From assembly GCF_003344965.1 (NCBI RefSeq), contig NZ_CP031194.1, forward strand, positions 1,178,001-1,242,000: a stretch of 64,000 bases of DNA, read 5' to 3'. This document shows positions 8,682 to 17,912 of this stretch, piece after piece. The position numbers were made by a program, and so were the translations under genes. The notes under the pieces were generated by a model that ran no database searches, had not been told where the DNA came from, and saw nothing but the letters and a program-made list of their open reading frames with translations. How positions within the stretch are numbered: the first letter of the stretch is position 1; the number at the start of each line of letters is the position of its first letter. The DNA comes from Streptomyces paludis. GTDB lineage: Bacteria; Actinomycetota; Actinomycetes; Streptomycetales; Streptomycetaceae.

Positions 8682-9065
8682 ATGCGGAAGAAGAGCGGCT
8701 CCGAGGTCTTCCAGATCACGGGAGCGCGCCGGGGACTGGCCGAGGATGTGCGCGGGCGGCAGCGCCGCTATGTGATCTCCATGTCGCTGCGGACCGTCGC
8801 GGTGATCGCGACCGCCGCGCTGTGGAACGTCCAGCGGCCGATCGCGATCGTGGCCCTGGCGCTGGGTGTGCTGCTGCCCTATGTGGCGGTGGTGATCGCC
8901 AACGGCGGCCGGGAGAACGTCACTTCGCTCCCGTCCACCTTTGTGACCGTCGAGCCGCGTACGATGATCGCGCCGCCCGCCGAGCAGGTCGCGCCCGCCG
9001 CGGCGCCGACCGGCGACGGAGCCGGGGAGCGCGGCCGGGACGATATCCAGAACGGCCGGGGATAG
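8682..9065 (+). CDS. DUF3099 domain membrane protein
   Basis: A 127-aa actinobacterial protein with the DUF3099 core: an N-terminal stretch FQITGARRGLAEDVRGRQRRY, two closely spaced transmembrane helices (about residues 33-72), and a Pro/Ala-rich cytosolic tail. Function is unknown in the family. It sits alone, with the 6C RNA immediately downstream. Confidence 0.8.
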   Translation: MRKKSGSEVFQITGARRGLAEDVRGRQRRYVISMSLRTVAVIATAALWNVQRPIAIVALALGVLLPYVAVVIANGGRENVTSLPSTFVTVEPRTMIAPPAEQVAPAAAPTGDGAGERGRDDIQNGRG

Positions 9066-9132
9066 ACCAAGCTCAAGAAAACCTCAGATCAATCGTGAAG
9101 TTCTTGTGCACGACACCCCCCTGTCCGTGACA

Positions 9133-9218
9133 TACTTTGCAGGCGCTCCGCATCCCCCGTCGGAGCGACAGACCGACGCCGGGCAGCTCCCCCCGTGGCT
9201 GCCCGGCGTCGTTTTTTT
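9133..9218 (+). ncRNA. 6C small RNA
   Basis: This matches the actinobacterial 6C RNA layout: two hairpins with C-rich loops. Hairpin 1 is CGCTCCG / CGGAGCG (9144-9167) with a loop of five C. Hairpin 2 is a perfect 13-bp stem (9175-9187 with 9198-9210) whose loop holds six consecutive C, and it ends in TTTTTTT (9212-9218). A TACTTT -10 hexamer is at 9133-9138, putting the 5' end near 9143. The mycobacterial counterpart (B11) is thought to act through the C loops on G-rich ribosome sites. Recognised by pattern, not by covariance search. Confidence 0.82.
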
Positions 9219-9254
9219 CGGTCGGCGTCGTTTTCTCGGCCGTAGGGTGGAGAG

Positions 9255-9560
9255 GTGAACTTCCCCCTCTTCGACGGCCCCGCCCAGAGCGGCCCCGATG
9301 GCGCCGCCACCGCCCCCGTCTGCTCCGCCAAGGGGTGCCGCGTCGCCGCCGTATGGGTCCTGGCCTGGAACAATCCCAAGCTGCACACGCCGGAGCGGCG
9401 CAAGACATGGCTGGCCTGCGAGGAGCACCGGGAGCATCTCTCCTCGTTCCTCGGGGTACGCGGCTTCCTCAAGGACGTGGTGACGCTGGACGCGTGGGAG
9501 CGGTCCGCGGCGGACGGCGACCCGGCGGGCGGTGTGTCCGGCTCAGCCGCCGATGGCTGA
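9255..9560 (+). CDS. Conserved actinobacterial small protein (unknown function)
   Basis: A 101-aa protein read from a GTG behind GGTGGAGA. It contains CSAKGC, a Trp-rich middle (VWVLAWNNPKLHTPERRKTWLACEEHREHL) and C/H residues spaced like a small metal-binding fold (Cys23, Cys28, Cys55, His59, His62). Relatives are common in Streptomyces and are sometimes labelled acetone carboxylase, a label nothing here supports. Its last 18 nt overlap the convergent end of moaA. Confidence 0.7.
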   Translation: MNFPLFDGPAQSGPDGAATAPVCSAKGCRVAAVWVLAWNNPKLHTPERRKTWLACEEHREHLSSFLGVRGFLKDVVTLDAWERSAADGDPAGGVSGSAADG

Positions 9561-10532
9561 CATGGGGCGGTCCGGCTGGAGGAACTCCGGGTCGTCCAGA
9601 CCCGATCCGGCCTTCTTTCCCCACATCGCGGTCTTCCAGAGGCCGGCTATCTCGTCGTCGGACGCGCCGGAGCGCAGCGCGCCGCGCAGATCCGTCTCCT
9701 CCTGGGCGAAGAGGCAGTTGCGCACCTGGCCGTCGGCCGTGAGCCGCGTACGGTCGCAGGCTCCGCAGAACGGGCGGGTGACGGAGCCGATGACGCCGAC
9801 CCGGTACGGCCCGCCGTCCACCGTCCAGCGCTCGGCCGGGGCGGAGCCCCGCTCCTCGGCGCCCTCGTCGGTGAGCGTGAAGCGCGTACGCAGCGAGGCG
9901 AGGATGTCACCGGCCGTGATCATGCCCGCGCGCTTCCAGCCGTGCTGGGCGTCGAGGGGCATCTGCTCGATGAACCGCAGCTCGTAGCCGTGCTCCAGCG
10001 CCCAGGCCAGCAGGTCGGGGGCCTCGTCCTCGTTGAGCCCCGGCATCAGTACGGCGTTGATCTTGACCGGGGTCAGTCCCGCCTCGTGCGCGGCGCGCAG
10101 TCCGGCGAGGACGTCCGCGTGCCGGTCGCGGCGGGTGAGGGTCTTGAAGGCGGCGGGGCGCAGGGTGTCCAGCGAGACATTGACCCGGTCGAGCCCGGCC
10201 TCCTTCAGCGCGGCGGCCGTACGCCCGAGCCCGATGCCGTTGGTCGTCAGGGATATCTCGGGGCGCGGCGCCAGCCCGGCGCAGCGCGCCACGATCCCGA
10301 CGAGGCCGGGGCGGAGCAGCGGCTCACCGCCGGTGAAGCGGACCTCGGTGATCCCGAGGCGGCCGACGGCGATGTCGATCAGCCGGATGATCTCGTCATC
10401 GCTCAGCAGGTCGGACTTGGTGAGCCACTGGAGGCCCTCCTCCGGCATGCAGTACGTGCACCGCAGATTGCAGCGGTCCGTGAGCGAGACACGGAGATCG
10501 GTGGCGACGCGGCCGAAGGTGTCGATAAGCAC
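9543..10532 (-). CDS. moaA: GTP 3',8-cyclase MoaA
   Basis: First step of molybdenum cofactor synthesis: a radical-SAM cyclisation of GTP. The 329-aa protein has the radical-SAM cluster CNLRCTYC (Cys21, 25, 28), the GGEPLLR SAM-binding motif, and the second [4Fe-4S] site in the C-terminal part (CGACDRTRLTADGQVRNCLF). It ends without the canonical GG tail, but has the late ...SAIGG, which fits. The start is a GTG with GGAGG upstream. No other moa gene is in the window. Confidence 0.95.
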   Translation of the reverse strand: MLIDTFGRVATDLRVSLTDRCNLRCTYCMPEEGLQWLTKSDLLSDDEIIRLIDIAVGRLGITEVRFTGGEPLLRPGLVGIVARCAGLAPRPEISLTTNGIGLGRTAAALKEAGLDRVNVSLDTLRPAAFKTLTRRDRHADVLAGLRAAHEAGLTPVKINAVLMPGLNEDEAPDLLAWALEHGYELRFIEQMPLDAQHGWKRAGMITAGDILASLRTRFTLTDEGAEERGSAPAERWTVDGGPYRVGVIGSVTRPFCGACDRTRLTADGQVRNCLFAQEETDLRGALRSGASDDEIAGLWKTAMWGKKAGSGLDDPEFLQPDRPMSAIGG

Positions 10533-10610
10533 GGTGAGCCTCCTCCCGAGTGGTGATCCGAACGTACTGACCGAACACGTTCGAGCCTACGTCAGACCAC
10601 TGACACCGAC

Positions 10611-10643
10611 GTGGCCGCGCCGCGGGGAACGCGGCGCGGCCAC
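10611..10643. terminator. Hairpin terminator after actP operon
   Basis: A 14-bp perfect stem GTGGCCGCGCCGCG / CGCGGCGCGGCCAC with a short loop, 24 nt past the symporter stop on the minus strand. It separates the actP operon from the moaA promoter. Confidence 0.75.
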
Positions 10644-10666
10644 GGAGGGCGTGGGGAACGACCGGC

Positions 10667-12340
10667 TCAGTGCGCCCCCGTGCCCGTCAGGGATTTGACC
10701 TCCAGCTCCGCGTACTTGCCCGTGTCCGGCTCCTCCTTCGACAGGACGGTGCCCAGCCAGCCGAGCAGGAAGCCCAGCGGGATCGAGATCAGCCCGGGGT
10801 TCTCCAGCGGGAAGAAGTGGAAGTCGACGTCCGGGAACATCGACGTGGGCTTCCCCGAGACGACCGGCGAGAAGAGCACCAGCAGCACCGAGGAGGTCAG
10901 CCCGCCGTAGATCGACCACAGCGCGCCCTGGGTGGTGAATCTCTTCCAGAACAGGCTGTACAGGATCGTCGGCAGGTTGGCGGAGGCCGCGACGGCGAAG
11001 GCGAGCGCGACCAGACCGGCCACGTTCAGATCGCGGGCGAGGGCGCCGAGCGCGATGGAGACGACGCCGATGGCGACGGTCGCCCAGCGGGCCGCCCGTA
11101 CCTCTTCCTTCTCGGTGGCTTCACCCTTACGGATGACGTTTGCGTAGATGTCGTGCGCGAAGGACGACGAGGACGCCAGGGTCAAGCCCGCGACCACGGC
11201 GAGGATGGTGGCGAAGGCGACCGCGGAGATCACGGCGAGCAGGATCGCGCCCCCGGTCGACCCCGCGCCGCCGCCGATCTCCAAGGCGGTCAGCGGTGCC
11301 GCCGTGTTGCCGGACTTGTTGGAGGCGATGATGTCGGCGGGCTTGAGCAGGGCCGCGGCGCCGAAGCCGAGCACGATGGTCATCAGGTAGAAGGAGCCGA
11401 TGATGCCGATCGCCCAGATGACCGACTTCCGGGCGGCCTGCGCGGTCGGAACGGTGTAGAAGCGGATCAGGATGTGCGGCAGTCCCGCCGTACCGAGCAC
11501 CAGCGCGATGCCGAGCGAGATGAAGTCCAGCTTCGAGGTCGCCGTGGCTCCGTACTTCAGCCCCGGCTCCAGGAAGGCCGAGCCCTTGCCGCTGTTGCTC
11601 GCGGCCGTACCGAGCAGGTCGGAGAGGTTGAAGTGGAACTTCCACAGGATCAGGAACGTGATCAGCAACGTACCCGCGATGAGCAGGACGGCCTTGACCA
11701 TCTGGACCCAGGTGGTGCCCTTCATCCCGCCGATCGTGACGTAGAGGATCATGAGCAGCCCGACCAGCGCGACGATGACGATCTTCCCCGCGTCGCTGGT
11801 GATGCCGAGCAGCAGCGAGACCAGCACGCCCGCGCCGGCCATCTGCGCCAGCAGATAGAAGATCGACACGACGATGGTGGAGGTGCCGGCGGCGGTACGG
11901 ACCGGACGCTGGCGCATGCGGTACGCGAGGACGTCGCCCATCGTGTACCGGCCGGAGTTGCGCAGCGGCTCCGCGACCAGCAGCAGCGCCACCAGCCAGG
12001 CGACCAGGAAGCCGATCGAGTACAGGAAGCCGTCGTAGCCGAAGAGGGCGATGGCTCCGGCGATGCCGAGGAACGACGCGGCGGACATGTAGTCGCCGGA
12101 GACCGCGAGGCCGTTCTGGAAGCCGGTGAACTGACGGCCGCCCGCGTAGAAGTCGGAGGCGTTCTTGGTCTGCCGGCCGGCCCAGACCGTGATGATCAGG
12201 GTGGCCACCACGAAGAGCCCGAAGAGCGTGATGATCAGCGGCCGGTGCTCGCTGGCGTCGCCGGTGGCGGCGAGCTGGACGGGCACGAGCTGGAGCGGCA
12301 CATCGACAGGCCCGCTCAGGAGTGCGACCGAGTGGCTCAT
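10667..12340 (-). CDS. actP: Cation/acetate symporter (sodium:solute symporter family)
   Basis: A 557-aa membrane protein of the SSS family, ActP-like, importing acetate or another short monocarboxylate with Na+ or H+. About 13 transmembrane helices are visible. The family stretch AGRQTKNASDFYAGGRQFTGFQNGLAVSGDYMSAASFLGI is present, as are GTAGLPHILIRFYTV and SSSFAHDIYANV. It overlaps the upstream DUF485 gene by 4 nt (ATGA), the usual yjcH-actP arrangement. Substrate preference is inferred from family. Confidence 0.9.
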   Translation of the reverse strand: MSHSVALLSGPVDVPLQLVPVQLAATGDASEHRPLIITLFGLFVVATLIITVWAGRQTKNASDFYAGGRQFTGFQNGLAVSGDYMSAASFLGIAGAIALFGYDGFLYSIGFLVAWLVALLLVAEPLRNSGRYTMGDVLAYRMRQRPVRTAAGTSTIVVSIFYLLAQMAGAGVLVSLLLGITSDAGKIVIVALVGLLMILYVTIGGMKGTTWVQMVKAVLLIAGTLLITFLILWKFHFNLSDLLGTAASNSGKGSAFLEPGLKYGATATSKLDFISLGIALVLGTAGLPHILIRFYTVPTAQAARKSVIWAIGIIGSFYLMTIVLGFGAAALLKPADIIASNKSGNTAAPLTALEIGGGAGSTGGAILLAVISAVAFATILAVVAGLTLASSSSFAHDIYANVIRKGEATEKEEVRAARWATVAIGVVSIALGALARDLNVAGLVALAFAVAASANLPTILYSLFWKRFTTQGALWSIYGGLTSSVLLVLFSPVVSGKPTSMFPDVDFHFFPLENPGLISIPLGFLLGWLGTVLSKEEPDTGKYAELEVKSLTGTGAH

Positions 12341-12762
12341 GCGTCCGCCTCCATACGGGACTTGATGGCTTCGGCGCCCGGGTCGAGCCGGCGGGACGCG
12401 TGCCGCGCGTAGATCCAGGCGATCAGGAAGGTGGTGGCGAACTGCGCGAGACCGAACACCAGGGCGACATTGATGTTGCCGAAGAGCTTGGTGCCCATGA
12501 ATCCGCCCGCGTAGTTGGACAGCAGGACGTACAGCAGGTACCAGGCGATGAAGGCGATGGTCAGCGGGAAGGCGAAGGCGCGGTACGTACGCCGCAGTTC
12601 GGCGAATTCCGCGCTCTCCTGCACCGCGACGAACTGAGCCGTCGTGGGCTGGGCCCTCGTGGGCGGTTCGGGTGCCGGGGGCTCGGCGGCCTGCGGCTCG
12701 GGCGGCGGTACGTCGGAAGCCACGGAATCTCCTCGTGACGCGGGTGCGGTGGAGTGGGACAT
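12337..12762 (-). CDS. DUF485 membrane protein, symporter partner (YjcH-like)
   Basis: A 141-aa protein with a Pro/Glu-rich N-terminal tail, then the DUF485 signature EFAELRRTYRAFAFPLTIAF and two transmembrane helices. DUF485 proteins are co-transcribed with ActP-type symporters, as here, and are probably accessory subunits. The start is the ATG at 12762 behind a TGAGG; longer frames have no ribosome site. It is the first gene of the two-gene operon. Confidence 0.85.
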   Translation of the reverse strand: MSHSTAPASRGDSVASDVPPPEPQAAEPPAPEPPTRAQPTTAQFVAVQESAEFAELRRTYRAFAFPLTIAFIAWYLLYVLLSNYAGGFMGTKLFGNINVALVFGLAQFATTFLIAWIYARHASRRLDPGAEAIKSRMEADA

Positions 12763-12989
12763 GGCGCGGGGAACCTCACAAGGGGGGTGGGCGGATGCTC
12801 GTCCCCCTGACAACGGCACGGAGGGCACGGCGAAGCGGTTCACCCCAGGGCTTTTTCTTCCGGAATCAATCCGGAATTGACGCCGGGAACGATTGAAGAG
12901 CACCGATGATCAGCGATAGCTTCACTGGTCATGTACCCGTCCAGCGCAGCCCGCGCGGGGACGGCACTCACGGATGATGTGGAGAACCC

Positions 12990-14543
12990 ATGGCTCATCT
13001 GGGATCCAGAAGGCGGCGCGCACTGGCGCTGCCCGTAGGTCTGGCGCTCACGGTCTCGCTCGGCTTCCTGCCGGGCACGGCCTCGGCCGCTCAGACGGGC
13101 GGACCCACGCCGGTCGTGACGGACGGTCCGAAGCTCTCGTACGTCGTCAACACGTACGGCGGGGCCCTGACGGCCACATCGGTCAAGAAGGCGATAGACC
13201 GGGCCGGCGGCACGGTGGTGACCTCCTACGACAAGATAGGTGTCATCGTCGCCACCTCGCAGAACCCCGAGTTCGCGAAGACCGTGCGCAAGGCCGGCGG
13301 GGTCTTCTCGGCCGGAGCCACCCGCACCGCACCGCTCCCCTCGCAGTCCACGACGGACATCGGCGCGCCCGTGGAGCTGACGGCCGAGCAGGTCGAGGCG
13401 GTGACGGCGGCGACGGCGAAGGCGTCTTCCTCCGCTTCCGCCGCGGCGGCCGAGCCGGACCCGCTGGAGCCCCTCCAGTGGGACCTGCCCGCCATCAAGG
13501 CGGACAAGGCGCACCTGAAGACGCTCGGCAGCTCGAAGGTCACCGTCGGTGTCATCGACACGGGTGTCGACGACACCCACCCGGACCTCGCGCCGAACTT
13601 CAACCGCGCGGCCTCGGTCAACTGCGTCAGCGGCAAGCCCGACACGACGGACGGCGCCTGGCGGCCGACCGCCGCGGAGAGCCCGCACGGCACCCATGTC
13701 GCGGGTGAGATAGCCGCGGCGAAGAACGGCATCGGCGTCACCGGCGTGGCGCCGGGCGTCCAGGTCGCGGGCATCAAGGCGTCCACCCCGGCCGGCTACT
13801 TCTACGCCGAGGCCGTCGTGTGCAGCTTCGTCTGGGCGGCCGACCACGGCATCGACGTGACGAACAACAGCTATTACACCGACCCGTGGTACTTCAACTG
13901 CGTGACCGACCCCGATCAGAAGGCCCTGGTCGACGCCCTCACCCGGGCCACCCGGTACGCGGAGAGCAAGGGCACGGTCAACATCGCCGCGGCGGGCAAC
14001 GAGAACTACGACCTCGCCGCCCGTACGATCGACGACTCCTCCAGCCCGAACGACTCGACCCCGGTCGACCGCACCATCGACACGTCGAAGTGCTTCGACA
14101 TCCCGACCGAGCTGCCGGGTGTCGTCACCGTCTCGGCCACCGGTGCGAAGGGCCTGAAGTCCTCGTTCTCGAACCACGGTCTCGGCGTCATCGACCTGAC
14201 GGCCCCGGGCGGCGACGCCACCCGCTACCAGACCCCGGAACCCCCGGCGACCAGCGGTCTGATCCTCGGCCCGCTGCCGGGCGCCCGGTGGGGCTACATG
14301 GCCGGTACGTCGATGGCCTCCCCGCATGTCGCGGGCGTGGCCGCGCTGCTGAAGTCGACGCACCCGCACGCCTCGGCCGCCGCCATCAAGGCGCTGCTCA
14401 AGGTCCAGGCGACGAAGGTGGCCTGCCCCGAGACGTACGACCTCAACGGTGACGGCGTCGCCGACGCCGAGTGCACCGGAAGCAAGTACTACAACAGCTT
14501 CTACGGGGCGGGGCTTGTCGACGCCCTGGCCGCGGTGAAGTAG
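12990..14543 (+). CDS. Secreted S8 family serine peptidase (subtilase)
   Basis: A 517-aa exported protease. A twin-Arg-rich N-region and hydrophobic core end at GTASA (about residue 33), predicting signal peptidase cleavage. A propeptide follows to about residue 165. The subtilisin triad is clear: Asp190 in VGVIDTGVDDTHPDL, His233 in SPHGTHVAGE, Ser441 in GTSMASPHVAG, with the oxyanion Asn in AAAGNENYD. There is no cell-wall sorting signal, so it should be released. GGAG precedes the ATG. It is divergent from the DUF485-actP operon. Confidence 0.93.
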   Translation: MAHLGSRRRRALALPVGLALTVSLGFLPGTASAAQTGGPTPVVTDGPKLSYVVNTYGGALTATSVKKAIDRAGGTVVTSYDKIGVIVATSQNPEFAKTVRKAGGVFSAGATRTAPLPSQSTTDIGAPVELTAEQVEAVTAATAKASSSASAAAAEPDPLEPLQWDLPAIKADKAHLKTLGSSKVTVGVIDTGVDDTHPDLAPNFNRAASVNCVSGKPDTTDGAWRPTAAESPHGTHVAGEIAAAKNGIGVTGVAPGVQVAGIKASTPAGYFYAEAVVCSFVWAADHGIDVTNNSYYTDPWYFNCVTDPDQKALVDALTRATRYAESKGTVNIAAAGNENYDLAARTIDDSSSPNDSTPVDRTIDTSKCFDIPTELPGVVTVSATGAKGLKSSFSNHGLGVIDLTAPGGDATRYQTPEPPATSGLILGPLPGARWGYMAGTSMASPHVAGVAALLKSTHPHASAAAIKALLKVQATKVACPETYDLNGDGVADAECTGSKYYNSFYGAGLVDALAAVK

Positions 14544-14558
14544 CGACGGACGAACGAA

Positions 14559-14600
14559 GGCGTGGACCGTACCCCCGAGGGCCGGGGTACGGCCCACGCC
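14559..14600. terminator. Hairpin after the subtilase
   Basis: GGCGTGG-CCGTACCCC pairs with GGGGTACGG-CCCACGCC, with one mismatched position and a short loop, 16 nt past the subtilase stop. Confidence 0.75.
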
Positions 14601-14753
14601 CGTACGCCCGTCCCCCCATAGCGGCCAACCGTCCAACCGCGCAAACCGGCCTCCCGGCGGACCCGTCCGCCGTACGATCCTGTGCACGGTGAACGGTGCG
14701 TGCCCGCGGACGGTGCGTGAGGCGGCCAGGGCGGCCAGAGGGCGGGCAATTCC

Positions 14754-17700
14754 GTGACGGGTATGGAAATGGCGCTGGTCCGGCTCGCGGGCGCGGTCGG
14801 CGGCGCCGTCGCGAAGTCGCTGCTCTCCCCGAGGCCGGGCGCCGCCCTGGTCCCCGACCCGCTCCGCCCGCTCCCCCGCCCGGCGAGCCCCGACCGGCTG
14901 GCGAAGGTGCTGGCGCGGCGCCTCTCCCCCTCGTACGCCTCGTACGCCGCCCTGCCCGAGCACGAACGGCTGGCGGCCGTCGATTCCGTACGGGACACCT
15001 TCGCGGCGGCGGGCGACCTGGGCGCCGAGCGGTTGTTCGCGCTGGATCTCGACCCGGCGCGGCTCCGCGACGAGCTGCGCTCCCCGGCGGCAGGGCTGGG
15101 TGAGCGGGCGCGGGGACTGTACGACGAGTTGCTCGGGCTGTGCTGCGCGCATCTGGTGGAGCAGCTGACGGCGCATCCCTCCTTCCCGGCGCGGGCGGCG
15201 GTGGAGCAGACGCGGGCGGCGGGGCGTACGCGCGAGCTGGTGGCGGACGTACGGGAGAGGCTGGGGCCGCGCGCGGACGCGGTGGCGCTCGACTTCGAGG
15301 CGCGGTACGCGGCCTATGTGACCGCCACCCACGGCCGGCTGGAGCTGTTCGGGCTGACGCTGGGCCGATCGAGCCGCGAACTTCCCCTGGACACCGCCTA
15401 CATCAGCCTCGCCATGAGCGGCGAGCGGGAGATCCCGGGGCTGCCGCGCGTCGGCCCCGCGACGCTCACCACCGAACAGGCGCTGGCGGGCGCGGACCGG
15501 CTGCTGCTGCGCGGAGCGGCCGGTTCCGGCAAGAGCACACTGGTGCAATGGCTGGCCGTGACCGCGGCCCGACGCGGCTTCCTGCCCGAACTGGCGGACC
15601 TGAACCGGTGCGTCCCCTTCGTCCTGCGGCTGCGCGCCTTCACCGCGGCGGAGGCTCTCCCGCTGCCGGAGGACTTCCTGCGGGCGGCGGGCGTCCCGCT
15701 GACCCCGGCAGGAGGCTGGGCGGAGTCCCTGCTGACGGAGGGCCGGGCGCTGGTCCTGGTCGACGGTGTGGACGAGGTGCCGACAAGGCTGCGGGCGCGT
15801 ACGGAAGCCTGGCTGAAGTCCCTGGTGGCGGCGTTCCCCCGGGCACGGTACGTGGTGACGACCCGCCCGTCCGCCGTCCCCGTGGACTGGCTGTCCGGGC
15901 TGAGCTTCGTGGCGCACTCGCTGCTGCCGATGGAGCGGGAGACCATCGGCTCGTTCGTCGGCCACTGGCACGACGCGGCACGGCTGGAGTGCCAGGCGGC
16001 CGACGAACGCGCGCGGCTCGACACGTACGAGACCTCCCTCATGCACGCCGTGACCACACGCCGGGACCTGGGCCGGCTGGCAACAAATCCGCTGATGTGC
16101 GCGCTGCTCTGCGCCTTGAACCGGGACCGCCGGATGCAACTCCCGCGAGCCCGGAAGGAGTTGTACGACGCGGCACTGGAAATGCTGCTCGTGCGGAGGG
16201 ACACGGAACGCGAGATCCAGGGAGTCGAGGGCGTCACCCTCACCCGCGACGAACAGACGGCCCTGCTCCAGCGCCTCGCGTACTGGCTGATCCGCAACGG
16301 CCAGGTGGAGGCGGCACGGGACGAGGCCGTGGAGATGGTCGGCGCATGGCTGGCCGCGATGCCCCAGGTGGCGGGCGCGGCGGAGCACGTCTTCCAGCAC
16401 CTGCTGATCCGCAGCGGCCTGCTCCGCGAACCGGTCCCGGGCGCCGTCGACTTCGTCCACCGCACCTTCCAGGACTACCTGGGCGCGAAGGCGGCGGTCG
16501 AGGCGCGCGACTTCGGCGTACTGGTGAAGAACGCGCACGACGACCAGTGGGACGACGTGGTACGGATGGCGGTCGGCCACGCCCGCGTGGACGAACGGGC
16601 GCGCCTGCTCAAGCAGTTGCTCCGCCGCGCGGACCGCGCACCCCGGCTGCGCAACCGGCTGGTACTGCTGGCGGCGACCTGCCTGGAACACGCACCGGAG
16701 CTGGATCCGGAGGTACGGGGCGAGGTGGAGCGGCGGACGGAGGAGCTGGTGCCGCCGCGTGGAAGGCAGGACGCGGAGGAGCTGGCGAAGGTCGGGGAGC
16801 TGGTCATCGAACTGCTGCCGGGGCCGGAGGGACTGGACGAGAGCACGGCGGCAGCGGTGGTGCGGACTGCGGGACTCATCAAGGGGGATGCCGCCCTCGC
16901 CGTGATCTCACGGTTCCGGGAGGACGTGCGGCCGTGGGTGGTCGACGAGGTGTCCGAGGCGTGGGGTTCGTTTGACAGTGAGTCGTATGCGAAAGCGATT
17001 CTGTCCGGCCAGGACTGGAGGGAGTGCTATCTGACCGTCTACTCCCCGGAACAGCTGCTGGCCTTACGTCACGTTCCCCAGGCCCAAAACGTGGGTGTGA
17101 TCGGCAACCATCGCGATCTGACGCCTGTGCTTACCCTGGAACAGCTGAACGGGGTACAGCTAGTGGTCAACGATGTGCTCACCGACCTCTCCGTTCTCAC
17201 GGCGCTCCCTCACCTCACCAGCGTGAGCCTGAACCGCTGTCTCGGGGTACGGGATCTGAAGGCTCTGGCCAGGCCCGGGCTCACCCATCTAAGTCTGACT
17301 GAGCTGCATCACGAGATTCAGTTGGACTCTCTGAGCGAGATGCCGGATCTCCAATTCGCCCATCTCGCCTCTCCCTTACTCATGGAGGGCGTCGGCGAAC
17401 TGCCGATCGGCCCGCAGCTGACCAGCCTCTCGCTCGGCCTCCAGGCCCGCTACCTCGACTTGGCAGGCATCGAGCGCTGGCCACATCTCACAGAACTTAC
17501 GCTGCGCGGATCGACACAGATCCGGCAGCTGGCCGGAATGCCATCGCTCAGCGGACTACGCGTATTGGACCTCCACCTCCAGGATCCGCTGGATCTCAGA
17601 GATATCAGCCATCTTGCTGAGCTTCAGACACTCATGCTGTGGAACTGCGAAGTGCCTGACGGGCTGGACCCGCTGCGCGATCTGCCGGCCCTTACCACTC

Positions 17701-17855
17701 TGCGGTTCTTCGACTGTGGCCAGTCGGGATCTCCGCTTGACCTGAGCCCGCTGGCCGATCTGGAGCAACTCACCATCACACTGTGGGAGAACGACACCCC
17801 CGCGACCGGCGCAGACCTCTTCCCGCCCGGCCGCATCATCCGCGACCCCAACTGA
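14754..17855 (+). CDS. NACHT-LRR ATPase (bacterial NLR-like)
   Basis: A 1033-aa STAND ATPase. Residues 1-220 form an all-alpha N-terminal domain like those seen ahead of bacterial NACHT modules. The NACHT core has Walker A GAAGSGKST (254-262), Walker B ALVLVDGVDEVP (about 332-343) and the VTTRP sensor. A helical middle region (about 380-740) precedes roughly nine leucine-rich repeats of 22-24 residues (about 775-1015). Bacterial NACHT proteins of this build are known antiphage proteins. The gene stands alone. Two in-frame TTA codons (17064-17066 and 17376-17378) suggest bldA dependence. The LRR part is visibly poorer in G+C than the N-terminal half. The start is uncertain: GTG 14754, or ATG 14763 or 14769. 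Confidence 0.88.
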   Translation: MTGMEMALVRLAGAVGGAVAKSLLSPRPGAALVPDPLRPLPRPASPDRLAKVLARRLSPSYASYAALPEHERLAAVDSVRDTFAAAGDLGAERLFALDLDPARLRDELRSPAAGLGERARGLYDELLGLCCAHLVEQLTAHPSFPARAAVEQTRAAGRTRELVADVRERLGPRADAVALDFEARYAAYVTATHGRLELFGLTLGRSSRELPLDTAYISLAMSGEREIPGLPRVGPATLTTEQALAGADRLLLRGAAGSGKSTLVQWLAVTAARRGFLPELADLNRCVPFVLRLRAFTAAEALPLPEDFLRAAGVPLTPAGGWAESLLTEGRALVLVDGVDEVPTRLRARTEAWLKSLVAAFPRARYVVTTRPSAVPVDWLSGLSFVAHSLLPMERETIGSFVGHWHDAARLECQAADERARLDTYETSLMHAVTTRRDLGRLATNPLMCALLCALNRDRRMQLPRARKELYDAALEMLLVRRDTEREIQGVEGVTLTRDEQTALLQRLAYWLIRNGQVEAARDEAVEMVGAWLAAMPQVAGAAEHVFQHLLIRSGLLREPVPGAVDFVHRTFQDYLGAKAAVEARDFGVLVKNAHDDQWDDVVRMAVGHARVDERARLLKQLLRRADRAPRLRNRLVLLAATCLEHAPELDPEVRGEVERRTEELVPPRGRQDAEELAKVGELVIELLPGPEGLDESTAAAVVRTAGLIKGDAALAVISRFREDVRPWVVDEVSEAWGSFDSESYAKAILSGQDWRECYLTVYSPEQLLALRHVPQAQNVGVIGNHRDLTPVLTLEQLNGVQLVVNDVLTDLSVLTALPHLTSVSLNRCLGVRDLKALARPGLTHLSLTELHHEIQLDSLSEMPDLQFAHLASPLLMEGVGELPIGPQLTSLSLGLQARYLDLAGIERWPHLTELTLRGSTQIRQLAGMPSLSGLRVLDLHLQDPLDLRDISHLAELQTLMLWNCEVPDGLDPLRDLPALTTLRFFDCGQSGSPLDLSPLADLEQLTITLWENDTPATGADLFPPGRIIRDPN

Positions 17856-17903
17856 ACCCGGCCGCAGCGGAGGACCGGACTACGGGTCTGTCAGCCCCGG
17901 CCC

Positions 17904-17909
17904 GTATTC
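17904..17909 (+). promoter_or_regulatory. Probable -10 for a leaderless transcript
   Basis: TATTCT lies 9 nt before ATG 17919 of the exonuclease gene, which has no ribosome site. This spacing fits a leaderless mRNA starting at or next to the start codon. Confidence 0.4.
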
Positions 17910-17912
17910 TCT

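Noticed and set aside
10572..10583. CGAACACGTTCG, LexA-box-like
   Set aside because: Actinobacterial SOS boxes need GAAC-N4-GTTC; the spacer here is 2 bases, and moaA is not an SOS gene.
12840..16691. A 1283-codon minus-strand frame opposite the subtilase and NACHT genes
   Set aside because: Long antisense frames are common at >70 % G+C; the product is Arg/Gln/His-rich and without domains.
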